Under the pieces are notes generated by a model that saw nothing but the letters and a program-made list of their open reading frames with translations, searched no databases and had not been told where the DNA came from. Made by a program: the position numbers and the translations under genes. 45,647 nucleotides of DNA from Streptomyces roseus (GTDB lineage: Bacteria; Actinomycetota; Actinomycetes; Streptomycetales; Streptomycetaceae), in the NCBI RefSeq assembly GCF_001044425.1, contig NZ_LFML01000052.1, positions 1 through 45,647 of the forward strand, read 5' to 3'. Position 1 is the first letter of the stretch, and each line of letters begins with the position of its first letter. Below are positions 28,092 through 35,696 of this stretch, piece by piece.

Positions 28092-28442
28092 GTGCTGGAG
28101 ATGACGCGCGAGGAGTTCGAAGAGCTCGTCGCAGAGGCCCTGGACCGCATCCCGCCGGAGCTGACGCGGCTGATGGACAACGTGGCGGTGTTCGTCGAGG
28201 ACGAACCGCCGGCGGACGATCCCGAGCTGCTCGGCCTGTACGAGGGGACCCCGCTCACGGACCGCGGCGAGTGGTACGCCGGGGTGCTGCCGGACCGGAT
28301 CACGATCTACCGGAACCCCACGTTGCGGATGTGCGAGGACCGGGAGAGCGTGATCGCGGAGACGGAGGTCACCGTGGTGCACGAGATCGCCCATCACTTC
28401 GGGATCGACGACGAGCGGCTGCACGCGCTGGGGTACGGGTGA
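28092..28442 (+). CDS. Minimal zincin metallopeptidase family protein
   Basis: 116 aa. The GTG at 28092 is preceded by GGAGGG; an ATG three codons later is possible. Zinc motif H97-E98-I-A-H101 in [21 protein letters not shown] is the hallmark of the small 'possible zinc metallo-peptidase' (DUF1025/PF06262-type) family, which consists of little more than the catalytic helix and a short sheet. It begins [20 protein letters not shown] and is cytosolic. The substrate is unknown. Its stop overlaps the start of the first fluC gene (GTGA), giving a three-gene coupled unit. Confidence 0.9.
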   Translation: MLEMTREEFEELVAEALDRIPPELTRLMDNVAVFVEDEPPADDPELLGLYEGTPLTDRGEWYAGVLPDRITIYRNPTLRMCEDRESVIAETEVTVVHEIAHHFGIDDERLHALGYG

Positions 28443-29035
28443 CCGGTCCGGCGGGGAACGGTCCGGGTGCCGGCGGTGGGGATGGTCCCGGCGGTGGGGA
28501 TGGTCCGGGTGCCGGCGGTCCGGGTGCGGGCGGCGCGGCGGAGGCGGCCGTTCCGGCCGAGGCCATCGACCCGGACGTCGACCTCCACGTGCCCGCGCAG
28601 CGCGCCGAACGGCCCGGGCCGGTGCTCGCGGCGATCGCGGCGGGCGGTGCGCTCGGGGCCTCGGCGCGGTACGGGGCCTCGCTGCTGTGGCCGGCCGCCG
28701 GGCCCGGGGCCTTCCCGTGGACGACCTTCTGGACGAACGTGGCCGGCTGCGCGCTGATCGGGGTGCTGATGGTGCTGATCAGCGAGGGCGGGCGGACGGC
28801 GCCGCATCCGCTGGTCCGGCCGTTCGCCGGGGTCGGCGTGCTGGGCGGGTTCACCACGTTCTCCACGTACGCCGCCGACTTCTCCCGGCTGCTGGACGCG
28901 GGGGAGGCGGGGCGCGCGCTGGCGTACGCCGGGCTCACGCTGGTCGCGGCGCTGGGCGCGGTGGGGGCGGGGGCCGGGTTGACCCGGCTCGCGACCGGTC
29001 TTCCCGTACGGGGCGGTCCGCGGGGGCGGGAGTGA
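28439..29035 (+). CDS. fluC: Fluoride channel FluC/CrcB, first subunit, with Gly-rich N-terminal extension
   Basis: 198 aa. The FluC core (about residues 62-190) has four membrane helices with [31 protein letters not shown] (pore Asn) and [16 protein letters not shown] (the Phe-box). FluC proteins export fluoride passively as antiparallel dimers. Paired small genes like these two usually encode a heterodimer with opposite orientations. The extra 60-residue N-terminus is mostly Gly/Pro/Ala, encoded by short DNA repeats. A downstream start would restore normal length, but none has a good ribosome site, and coupling to the upstream stop favours this start. Confidence 0.9.
   Translation: MTGPAGNGPGAGGGDGPGGGDGPGAGGPGAGGAAEAAVPAEAIDPDVDLHVPAQRAERPGPVLAAIAAGGALGASARYGASLLWPAAGPGAFPWTTFWTNVAGCALIGVLMVLISEGGRTAPHPLVRPFAGVGVLGGFTTFSTYAADFSRLLDAGEAGRALAYAGLTLVAALGAVGAGAGLTRLATGLPVRGGPRGRE
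28467..28532. repeat. Short GC repeats in the fluC N-terminal extension
   Basis: Repeated GGTGCCGGCGGT and GGTGGGGATGGTCC units encode the Gly/Pro tract of the first FluC protein. These are typical slippage-prone repeats. Confidence 0.7.
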
Positions 29036-29406
29036 ACTGGCTGTTGGTGGTGGCGGGCGCGGTCGTGGGGGCGCCGCTGCGCTATCTGACGGACCGTGCG
29101 GTGCAGGCGCGCCACGACGCGGTGTTCCCGTGGGGGACCTTCGTGGTGAACGTGGGCGCGTGCCTGGTGCTCGGAGTGCTGAGCGGGGCGGCGCTGGCCG
29201 GCGCGGCGCCCCGGTCGCTGAACCTGCTGCTGGGGCCCGGGCTGTGCGGGGCGCTGAGCACGTACTCGACGTTCTCGTACGAGACGCTGCGGCTGTACGA
29301 GCGCGGCCGGCGGTTCCTGGCGGCGGCGAACGTGGCGGCCTCGGTGCTGGCGGGGCTGGGCGCGGTGACGCTGGGCTCGCAGGTGGCACGGCAGTTGTTC
29401 GCGTGA
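29032..29406 (+). CDS. fluC: Fluoride channel FluC/CrcB, second subunit
   Basis: 124 aa, GTG start overlapping the stop of the first fluC (GTGA). Four membrane helices: [37 protein letters not shown] (pore Asn), [16 protein letters not shown] (Phe-box) and a C-terminal helix. The charge pattern differs from its partner, as expected for oppositely oriented halves of a heterodimeric channel. No fluoride riboswitch is visible upstream of the operon. Confidence 0.92.
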   Translation: MNWLLVVAGAVVGAPLRYLTDRAVQARHDAVFPWGTFVVNVGACLVLGVLSGAALAGAAPRSLNLLLGPGLCGALSTYSTFSYETLRLYERGRRFLAAANVAASVLAGLGAVTLGSQVARQLFA

Positions 29407-29464
29407 GCCGGTCCGGGCCGTCGCCGACGGGGCGGGGGACGGGTGGGCGGACCGCGGGCCGGGT

Positions 29465-29506
29465 GGGGCCGGGTGGCGTGGACGGGCGGGGCCGGGTGGC
29501 GCGGAC
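29465..29506. repeat. 19-bp direct repeat downstream of fluC
   Basis: GGGGCCGGGTGGCGTGGAC (29465-29483) and the same with one change at 29488-29506, in the intergenic gap. Confidence 0.75.
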
Positions 29507-29627
29507 AGGCGGTGTCCTCAAGGGCGTGTCTCTTACGGGGTAAAGGGAGTTGGGCACATTGACCCGCTCACCGCGGGCCCTGACCGCCCCTCCCGGCTGC
29601 CGCCGGGGGACACCCAGGAGGTGCCCC

Positions 29628-30143
29628 GTGCGCCAGTTGTCCGCTCCCCTCCGGCTGGCCGCCGCCGTGCTCGCGGTCGCGGCGTCGGCGGGCTGCATGA
29701 GCGTCGGTGAGGACGGCGCGAAGCCCGGGCCCTCCTCGCAGGCGGACCGCAAGGCGGCCGCGGAAGCGGCCGGGGGCTCCGCTTCCGGCAAGGGCGCGGG
29801 GGCGCGCGGCACCGGCCACGGCTCCAAGCCGGGCGCGACGGGCGAGAACGGAAGGCCGGCCGAGGACGGCAAGGCCTCCGGCGCCACCGGGGCCACCCCC
29901 AGCCCGGGTGCCCCCGCCGGCCGGCCCGGGGCCCCGTCGCCGTCGGCCGGACCGGGTGGCGGGCCCGGGGGCCAAGGCGGACAGCAGCCGACCTCGGGCG
30001 GATCCGGAAGCGGTGGTTCCGGTGGGACGCACGTCACGCCGCCGCCGCCCGTCCAGTCGCCGTCGCCGGAGCCGCCCGTGACTTCGCCCACTCCGCCGCC
30101 CCAGACGCCCCCGGCTCCGGAGCCCAGTCCGACTGCCTCCTAG
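29628..30143 (+). CDS. Low-complexity lipoprotein
   Basis: 171 aa from the GTG at 29628, with AGGAGG upstream. The signal peptide is VRQLSAPLRLAAAVLAVAAS with lipobox A-S-A-G-C at residues 18-22 or so. The mature protein is almost entirely Gly, Pro, Ser, Ala and Lys (for example GSGSGGTHVTPPPPVQ near the end) and looks disordered, like a cell-wall spacer. No domain was recognised. It stands alone upstream of the DEAD-box helicase gene. The coding call rests on the ribosome site, signal peptide and GC3 bias. Confidence 0.75.
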   Translation: MRQLSAPLRLAAAVLAVAASAGCMSVGEDGAKPGPSSQADRKAAAEAAGGSASGKGAGARGTGHGSKPGATGENGRPAEDGKASGATGATPSPGAPAGRPGAPSPSAGPGGGPGGQGGQQPTSGGSGSGGSGGTHVTPPPPVQSPSPEPPVTSPTPPPQTPPAPEPSPTAS

Positions 30144-30228
30144 CGCCCGAGGGTGCCCCCGGGGGTGGGGTCGGATCTTCCGGATCGGTGACATCGTCGC
30201 AGGTCAGAGAGGATCTACCGGGACGGAC

Positions 30229-30258
30229 TTGCCAGACCCCGGGGAGGGTGCGTATGGT
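30229..30258 (+). promoter_or_regulatory. Candidate promoter of the DEAD-box helicase gene
   Basis: TTGCCA (30229-30234), 18-nt spacer, TATGGT (30253-30258). The predicted 5' leader is about 150 nt and contains small hairpins (GCGCC-GTGT-GGCGC near 30310; GACCGC/GCGGTC at 30336-30353). Helicase mRNAs with long leaders are often temperature-regulated, which is inference here. Confidence 0.5.
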
Positions 30259-30412
30259 TATAGATCGTTTGATCCCATTGCCCGGCGCCGAATCCGAAGA
30301 GCGCCGTGTGGCGCGTACTCTCCCTAGCCGTGGCTGACCGCATTGAGGCGGTCGATTTGCGATTCACGGAGTTTGGGCGCGTGCCGAGACTCCGGAAGGT
30401 TTCGCATTTCGC

Positions 30413-32689
30413 ATGTCCATTTCCAGTTCTGACCGTGCCGTCATGCCCGAGAACGACTCGAACGAGATCGTCGACGCCGTCGAGGCCCTTGTGGTCACCG
30501 AGGCGATCGAGGCCGCTGAGGCGGACGAGATCATCGAGGCCCTTGAGGCCGACGTGACGACCGACCAGTCCATCGACGCCGAGGCGGACGACGCCGACGC
30601 CGAGCCCACCATCTCCTTCGGCGACCTCGGTCTGCCCGAGGGCGTCGTGCGCAAGCTCGCGCAGAACGGTGTCACCTCCCCCTTCCCGATCCAGGCCGCG
30701 ACCATCCCGGACGCCCTGGCCGGCAAGGACATCCTCGGCCGCGGCCGCACCGGCTCCGGCAAGACCCTCTCCTTCGGTCTGCCCACCCTGGCCCGCCTGG
30801 CCGGTGGCCACACCGAGAAGAAGAAGCCCCGCGCGATCATCCTGACGCCGACGCGTGAGCTCGCGATGCAGGTCGCGGACGCCCTCCAGCCGTACGGCGA
30901 CGTGCTCGGCCTCAAGATGAAGGTCGTCTGCGGCGGTACCTCGATGGGCAACCAGATCTACGCCCTGGAGCGGGGCGTCGACGTCCTCGTCGCCACCCCG
31001 GGCCGTCTGCGCGACATCATCAACCGCGGCGCCTGCTCCCTGGAGAACGTCGAGGTGGCCGTCCTCGACGAGGCCGACCAGATGGCCGACCTGGGCTTCC
31101 TGCCCGAGGTCACCGAGCTGCTCGACCAGATCCCCGGCGGCGGCCAGCGCATGCTCTTCTCCGCCACCATGGAGAACGAGATCGGCACCCTGGTCAAGCG
31201 CTACCTGTCCAACCCCGTCACGCACGAGGTCGACAGCGCGCAGGGCAATGTCACGACCATGACGCACCACGTCCTCGTCGTGAAGCCGAAGGACAAGGCG
31301 CCGGTCACGGCCGCCATCGCCGCCCGCAAGGGCCGCACCATCATCTTCGTCCGCACCCAGCTGGGCGCCGACCGCATCGCCGAGCAGCTCGTCGAGGCCG
31401 GCGTGAAGGCCGACGCGCTGCACGGCGGCATGACGCAGGGCGCCCGTACCCGCGTCCTCGCCGACTTCAAGGACGGCTACGTCAACGCGCTCGTCGCCAC
31501 CGACGTCGCCGCCCGAGGCATCCACGTCGACGGCATCGACCTGGTCCTGAACGTGGACCCGGCCGGCGACCACAAGGACTACCTGCACCGCTCGGGCCGT
31601 ACCGCCCGTGCCGGCAAGTCGGGCGTCGTGGTCTCCCTGGCCCTGCCGCACCAGCGCCGCCAGATCTTCCGCCTGATGGAGGACGCGGGCGTCGACGCCT
31701 CGCGCCACATCGTCCAGGGCGCCGGCGCCTTCGACCCCGAGGTCGCCGAGATCACCGGCGCGCGTTCGCTGACCGAGGTCCAGGCCGACTCCGCGAACAA
31801 CGCCGCCAAGCAGGCCGAGCGTGAGGTCGCCGACCTCACCAAGCAGCTGGAGCGCCTGACGCGCCGTGCCGCCGAACTGCGCGAGGAGGCCGACCGCCTG
31901 GTCGCCCGCTCCGCCCGCGAGCGCGGCGAGGACCCCGAGGCCGCTGTCGCCGAGGTGGCCGTGGCCGCCGAGGCCGAGGTCGCGGCTGCCGTCGCGGCCG
32001 CGCCGGTCGCCGAGGAGCGCCCGTCGTTCCAGTCCCGCGACGACCGCGGCAACTACGAGCGCCGCGACAACCGTCGTGACGACCGCGGTGACCGCGGTGA
32101 CCGCGGTGGCGACCGTGGCGGCTTCCGCCGTGACGACCGTCCGTCCGGTGGTTTCCGTTCCGGTGGCGACCGTCGTGACGACAACCGTGGTGGCGGCTTC
32201 CGCCGCGACGACCGTCCGTCGGGTGGCTTCAACCGTGACGACCGCGGTGGCGACCGTGGCGGCTTCCGCCGCGACGACCGTCCGTCCGGTGGCTTCCGCT
32301 CCGGTGGCGACCGCCCGTCCGGTGGCTTCCGCCGCGACGACCGTCCCTCGGGCGGCTTCAACCGTGACGACCGCGGTGGCGACCGTGGCGGCTTCCGCCG
32401 CGACGACCGTCCGTCCGGTGGCTTCCGCTCCGGTGGCGACCGTCGTGACGACAACCGTGGTGGCGGCTTCCGCCGCGACGACCGTCCGTCGGGTGGCTTC
32501 AACCGTGACGACCGCGGTGGCGACCGTGGCGGCTTCCGCCGCGACGACCGTCCGTCCGGTGGCTTCCGCTCCGGTGGCGACCGCCCGTCCGGTGGCTTCC
32601 GCCGCGACGACCGCCCCTCCGGCTCCGGCTCGACCGGCTCCTTCGGCGGCCGCCGCGACGACAAGCCGCGCTGGAAGCGCAACGGCTGA
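30413..32689 (+). CDS. DEAD-box RNA helicase with RGG-like repeat tail
   Basis: 758 aa. It has an acidic Ala/Glu-rich N-terminus (1-65). A complete DEAD-box core follows: Q-motif around FPIQAATIP (91-99), Walker A GRTGSGKT (111-118), PTREL (146-150), DEAD (219-222), SAT (250-252) and HRSGRTAR (392-399). A coiled-coil-like segment (about 455-510) leads to a basic, Gly/Arg/Asp-rich tail with many GGFRRDDRPSGGF repeats (about 525-740). It belongs to the RhlE/CsdA-like group that remodels RNA in ribosome assembly, mRNA decay and cold adaptation. The tail should bind RNA and may drive phase separation. The ATG at 30413 lacks a strong ribosome site; an ATG ten codons on is possible. Confidence 0.94.
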   Translation: MSISSSDRAVMPENDSNEIVDAVEALVVTEAIEAAEADEIIEALEADVTTDQSIDAEADDADAEPTISFGDLGLPEGVVRKLAQNGVTSPFPIQAATIPDALAGKDILGRGRTGSGKTLSFGLPTLARLAGGHTEKKKPRAIILTPTRELAMQVADALQPYGDVLGLKMKVVCGGTSMGNQIYALERGVDVLVATPGRLRDIINRGACSLENVEVAVLDEADQMADLGFLPEVTELLDQIPGGGQRMLFSATMENEIGTLVKRYLSNPVTHEVDSAQGNVTTMTHHVLVVKPKDKAPVTAAIAARKGRTIIFVRTQLGADRIAEQLVEAGVKADALHGGMTQGARTRVLADFKDGYVNALVATDVAARGIHVDGIDLVLNVDPAGDHKDYLHRSGRTARAGKSGVVVSLALPHQRRQIFRLMEDAGVDASRHIVQGAGAFDPEVAEITGARSLTEVQADSANNAAKQAEREVADLTKQLERLTRRAAELREEADRLVARSARERGEDPEAAVAEVAVAAEAEVAAAVAAAPVAEERPSFQSRDDRGNYERRDNRRDDRGDRGDRGGDRGGFRRDDRPSGGFRSGGDRRDDNRGGGFRRDDRPSGGFNRDDRGGDRGGFRRDDRPSGGFRSGGDRPSGGFRRDDRPSGGFNRDDRGGDRGGFRRDDRPSGGFRSGGDRRDDNRGGGFRRDDRPSGGFNRDDRGGDRGGFRRDDRPSGGFRSGGDRPSGGFRRDDRPSGSGSTGSFGGRRDDKPRWKRNG
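32105..32624 (+). repeat. Alternating 141/129-bp tandem repeats in the helicase tail
   Basis: The unit beginning GGTGGCGACCGTGGCGG recurs at 32105, 32246, 32375 and 32516. Spacings 141, 129 and 141 show a 270-bp higher-order unit present about twice. Each unit is in frame, so copy number can change without disrupting the protein. Confidence 0.92.
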
Positions 32690-32700
32690 TCTGACTGACT

Positions 32701-32737
32701 GACAGGGCCCCCACGACACCGTCGTGGGGGCCCTGTC
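32701..32737 (+). terminator. Terminator after the DEAD-box gene
   Basis: A perfect 17-bp stem with loop ACC, starting 11 nt after the stop codon. Confidence 0.9.
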
Positions 32738-32764
32738 CGCGTTTCGCGACCCGCGACGGACCCG

Positions 32765-32789
32765 GTCAGCCGATACTCGATCGGCTGAC
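32765..32789. promoter_or_regulatory. Perfect 10-bp inverted repeat upstream of tRNA-Lys
   Basis: GTCAGCCGAT-ACTCG-ATCGGCTGAC. It precedes a TATGCT box (32804-32809) that is a plausible tRNA-Lys -10, so it overlaps the -35 position. It is either an operator or a second terminator. Confidence 0.55.
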
Positions 32790-32826
32790 GGTTGGTCTCC
32801 GGCTATGCTCTGGGGTGAGCACGCAC

Positions 32827-32899
32827 GGGCCATTAGCTCAATTGGCAGAGCAGCGGACTTTTAATCCGTTGGTTGTCGGTTCGAGTCCGACATGGCCTA
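32827..32899 (+). tRNA. tRNA-Lys (TTT)
   Basis: Cloverleaf: acceptor GGGCCAT/ATGGCCT, anticodon loop CTTTTAA, T-arm GTCGG-TTCGAGT-CCGAC. No encoded CCA. A short GC-rich hairpin-forming tail follows (CGCCCC/GGGGCG around 32911-32940). Confidence 0.96.
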
Positions 32900-32990
32900 C
32901 AGCTCCGAAGCGCCCCACCCGACCCCTCGGGCGGGGCGCTTCGTCGTTCTGGACGTTCCGGCGGCGGCTCTGCGATGATCCCCGCACGGC

Positions 32991-33064
32991 GGGGTCGTAG
33001 CGCAGAGGTCGTCGCGCGCGGTCTCCAAAACCGCGAGGACGCCGGTTCGAATCCGGCCGCCCCG
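32991..33064 (+). tRNA. tRNA-Trp (CCA)-like element, possibly defective
   Basis: The anticodon arm (GCGGT-CTCCAAA-ACCGC) and T-arm (GCCGG-TTCGAAT-CCGGC) are clear, and the anticodon is CCA. The acceptor is irregular: 5' GGGGTCG does not pair in register with 3' CGCCCCG without a shift or mismatch. No spacer base (26) separates the D and anticodon stems, and the variable loop is 6 nt. It may be a diverged extra tRNA-Trp, or a pseudo-tRNA. Confidence 0.55.
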
Positions 33065-33339
33065 CCCTCTCACGGCTCGCTGCGCCCCCGTATCAGTGGC
33101 CTGCCGGGGGCATTACCGGACTTGTGCCGAGACGGCCGCCTCCGCGTCCCATGAGGTGCACAAGGCCGGGGCCTTGAAGCGAACAGCGGCGCCGGTACGG
33201 ACGGGGAGTTGGAGCGGAGGCGGTGTGGCCGGACCTCTCGTTCGGCGTGCCGCCATCGTGCCCAGCCGGACAGGGCCCCGCCGAGACCCCCGAACCGGCC
33301 CCGGCGACCGTTCAACGCGAGGACCCGGCCGCCTCCGTC

Positions 33340-33729
33340 CGCGCGCTCCTCGAAGTCGCCGGTGACCGCGACGCGTTCCGGCCACCTCTTCGACATCGAC
33401 ATCGTCTACGGCTTCCGCCGGCGCCTCGGGGCCACCGAGGGCAACCCCGTCTGCCCCGGCTCCCGTTCCGCCGGATACTCCTCGCCTGGACCCGCCTGCG
33501 CGCCTCCAACGTCGCCCTCCTCGCCGCCCCTTCGCCCGAGGACCGGCGGCGCACCGGCCGCCGCGGCGAGCAGGGCGACGAAACGACGGAGGTCACGATC
33601 CGCAAGGTCATCGGCCACGACATCGCGCACATCAGCCAGATCTACCGGGCCATCCGCCCCGTCCGCGAGGCCGCGGGCCTCGACGTCGCCGAGCTGGACG
33701 CCACGTACGAGTCGCTGGGCCTGCGCTGA
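33340..33729 (+). pseudogene. Decayed DinB-family gene
   Basis: The last 270 bases in one frame read ILLAWTRLRASNVALLAA, then VTIRKVIGHDIAHISQIYRA, then LDATYESLGLR, the typical end of a DinB/YfiT metal-dependent protein, with the H-D-x-x-H near the end. Upstream, the matching middle part (SGHLFDIDIVYGFRRRLGATEG) lies in a different frame and ends near 33460, and an ALLEVAGDRDAF piece lies in yet another register. So at least one, and probably two, indels disrupt it. No ribosome site or clean start is visible. The rest of the 33065-33986 gap holds no other gene I can support. Confidence 0.5.
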
Positions 33730-33986
33730 GGCCCCGCGCCCGCCGGCCACCCGCTCCCGCTCTTCGCGTACGGGTTCACCGGCGAGGCCTTCGCGGTGCG
33801 GCCCCGTACGCGGAGCGCGCGCAGCGCCCCGGGGCCGAGGTCTGCCCCCGGCGGTCACAGGCCGGCCCGAATCGGCTTTCCGGCCTCCCTTGCGGCTCTG
33901 ACCTGCGGATACGTCGGTTCGAGAGGGGGTGCGGAGGCTAATTGGCGCGAGCCCTCCCCGCGATGACGTAGAGTTGTGTTTACCGA

Positions 33987-34060
33987 CGCGGGGTGGAGCA
34001 GCTCGGTAGCTCGCTGGGCTCATAACCCAGAGGTCGCAGGTTCAAATCCTGTCCCCGCTA
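33987..34060 (+). tRNA. Initiator tRNA-fMet (CAT)
   Basis: The sequence has the initiator hallmarks: no Watson-Crick pair at 1:72 (C and U), and three G-C pairs next to the anticodon loop (CTGGG-CTCATAA-CCCAG). T-loop is TTCAAAT. No CCA encoded. TAGAGT at 33969-33974 is a plausible -10. Confidence 0.95.
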
Positions 34061-34066
34061 CTCAGT

Positions 34067-34103
34067 ACGAAGGCCCGGTTCCCCTTGGGAACCGGGCCTT
34101 CGT
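34067..34103 (+). terminator. Terminator after tRNA-fMet
   Basis: A perfect 17-bp stem (34067-34083 with 34087-34103, loop CTT) directly after the tRNA, followed by CGTTCTC. Confidence 0.9.
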
Positions 34104-34233
34104 CGTTCTCCCGCCCTCCCCGGCCCTCACCCGATCGCCCCGGCCGGGTCGCCGTGCCGCCCCCCGGCCGCCAGCCTTGAGGAGCGATGCGGAGGCGGCC
34201 CGCACCCGCGCGAGGGACCGGGCAGGAGAGCAC

Positions 34234-35403
34234 GTGGTGGGGCTGGGTCGGCAGCAGGAGGACGACGAGGACCCGGGCGGCACCGGCAACGGCGCGGCCC
34301 GCACGGTGGTCCGCGCCCTCCCGGCCGTGCTGATCGCCGGCGGACTGGCCTTCGACCTGCTGACGCCGCCCAGCTACACCGGCTCCCCCTTCTTCTCCGC
34401 GGCCCCGCTGATCGCCGCCCCGCTGTCCTCCCTGCGCGTGACGGTCCTCACCGGTGTGCTCGCCTCGCTCGCCGTCGTCCTGCTGCACTTCCTCAACGGC
34501 ACCACCTGGAAGGTCGAGGCGCTGACCGAGCTGGTCACCGTCATGACCGTCTCCGGCCTCGCGATCCTGACCAACCGGGTCGTACGGCGCAGCGGCGAGC
34601 GGCTCGCCTCGGCGCGCGGGATCGCCGAGGCCGCCCAGCGCGCCGTCCTGCCCGAGCCCGCCGAGCGCATCGCCGGCCTGCACGTCCGCGCCCGGTACGA
34701 GGCCGCCCAGGCCGATGCCTTCATCGGCGGGGACCTGTACGCCGTCCAGGACACCCCCTACGGAGTGCGGCTCGCGGTGGGGGACGTACGGGGCAAGGGA
34801 CTGGGGGCGGTGGAGGCCGTGGCCGTGGTCCTCGGCGCCTTCCGGGAGGCGGCGGAGACGGAACCCACCCTGGAGGGCCTGGCCCGGCGGCTGGAGCGGG
34901 CACTGACCCGCGAGGGCACCCGGCGCGACAGTCTGGACTCGGTGGAAGGGTTCACCACCTGCGTCCTCGGCGAGATCCCGGCGGACGCGCAGGTGCTGCG
35001 CCTGGTCAACCGGGGCCATCCCGAGCCGCTGCTGCTGCACGCCGACGGGCGGCTGGCGGTCCTCGCCCCGGCGGAGCCCGCGCTGCCGCTCGGCATGGGG
35101 GACCTGGGTGTGACCTGGCCCGACCGCGCCGAGGAGTGGCCCTTCCCCGCCGGGGCCACCCTGCTCCTGTTCACGGACGGGCTGACCGAGGCGCGGGACG
35201 CGGCGGGGGTCTTCTACGATCCGGCGGCCCGGCTGAGAGGCCGCGTCTTCTCCGGCCCCGGCGAGCTGCTCGGCGCGCTCAGCAGCGACGTACGCCGGCA
35301 CACGGGCGGCGGGGCGACGGACGACATGGCGCTGCTCGCGGTGGGCCGGCCGGGGGAGGGTGAGCCGGAGCGCCGGCGTACCGTTCCCGTGGTCGCTCCG
35401 TGA
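34234..35403 (+). CDS. Membrane SpoIIE-type PP2C phosphatase
   Basis: 389 aa from the GTG at 34234 (a second GTG follows immediately), with AGGAG upstream. Three hydrophobic helices lie in the first 115 residues (around VLIAGGLAFDLL, VTVLTGVLASLAVVLLHFL and LVTVMTVSGLAIL). A PPM/SpoIIE catalytic domain occupies about 150-375, with metal-binding Asp residues in IGGDLYAVQ, VGDVRGKGLGA, FTDGLTEARD and GGGATDDMALLAV. Such phosphatases dephosphorylate anti-anti-sigma factors in partner-switching circuits. No anti-sigma or STAS gene is adjacent, so the target is elsewhere. It is probably monocistronic. Confidence 0.93.
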   Translation: MVGLGRQQEDDEDPGGTGNGAARTVVRALPAVLIAGGLAFDLLTPPSYTGSPFFSAAPLIAAPLSSLRVTVLTGVLASLAVVLLHFLNGTTWKVEALTELVTVMTVSGLAILTNRVVRRSGERLASARGIAEAAQRAVLPEPAERIAGLHVRARYEAAQADAFIGGDLYAVQDTPYGVRLAVGDVRGKGLGAVEAVAVVLGAFREAAETEPTLEGLARRLERALTREGTRRDSLDSVEGFTTCVLGEIPADAQVLRLVNRGHPEPLLLHADGRLAVLAPAEPALPLGMGDLGVTWPDRAEEWPFPAGATLLLFTDGLTEARDAAGVFYDPAARLRGRVFSGPGELLGALSSDVRRHTGGGATDDMALLAVGRPGEGEPERRRTVPVVAP

Positions 35404-35640
35404 CGGTGCGTGTGCGAATTAGTGCGCTCAGAAAGGTTTATGACGGGCAGTCAAGGTGTGCGTGTGGCCGGGTAGATGTGGATCTTGGCTGTATTTTGCC
35501 CGAATTGATCCACTTAAGCGGCTTTAGTCGTGGCCAAGGCTGCGCGGTACGTGGCTGATTACTGCCACCCATCCATCGCAACAGCTTGGAATCACTCCCC
35601 TCCGTAGATTACCGTTCGATAACGCAGCGCGGTCGTCCCA

Positions 35641-35658
35641 GCCGTCGCAAGAGACGGC
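35641..35658 (+). promoter_or_regulatory. Leader hairpin before the M23 peptidase
   Basis: GCCGTC-GCAAGA-GACGGC, 6-bp stem, about 25 nt upstream of the GAGGAG ribosome site. I looked for a ydaO-type (c-di-AMP) leader with its GGGGAACC core and did not find one. Confidence 0.35.
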
Positions 35659-35696
35659 GCCGTGCGCGTGCGTGTCCCCCTGAGGAGTGTGGCCCG

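Noticed and set aside
32105..32624. CRISPR-like array
   Set aside because: The regular repeats are coding, in frame and separated by no unique spacers.
32053..32702. Long open frames opposite and beside the helicase repeat tail
   Set aside because: They are repeats of low-complexity Arg/Ser/Pro created by the tandem DNA repeats of the real gene.
35404..35696. c-di-AMP (ydaO-type) riboswitch before the M23 peptidase
   Set aside because: The conserved GGGGAACC core and its flanking stems are absent; only a small hairpin is present.
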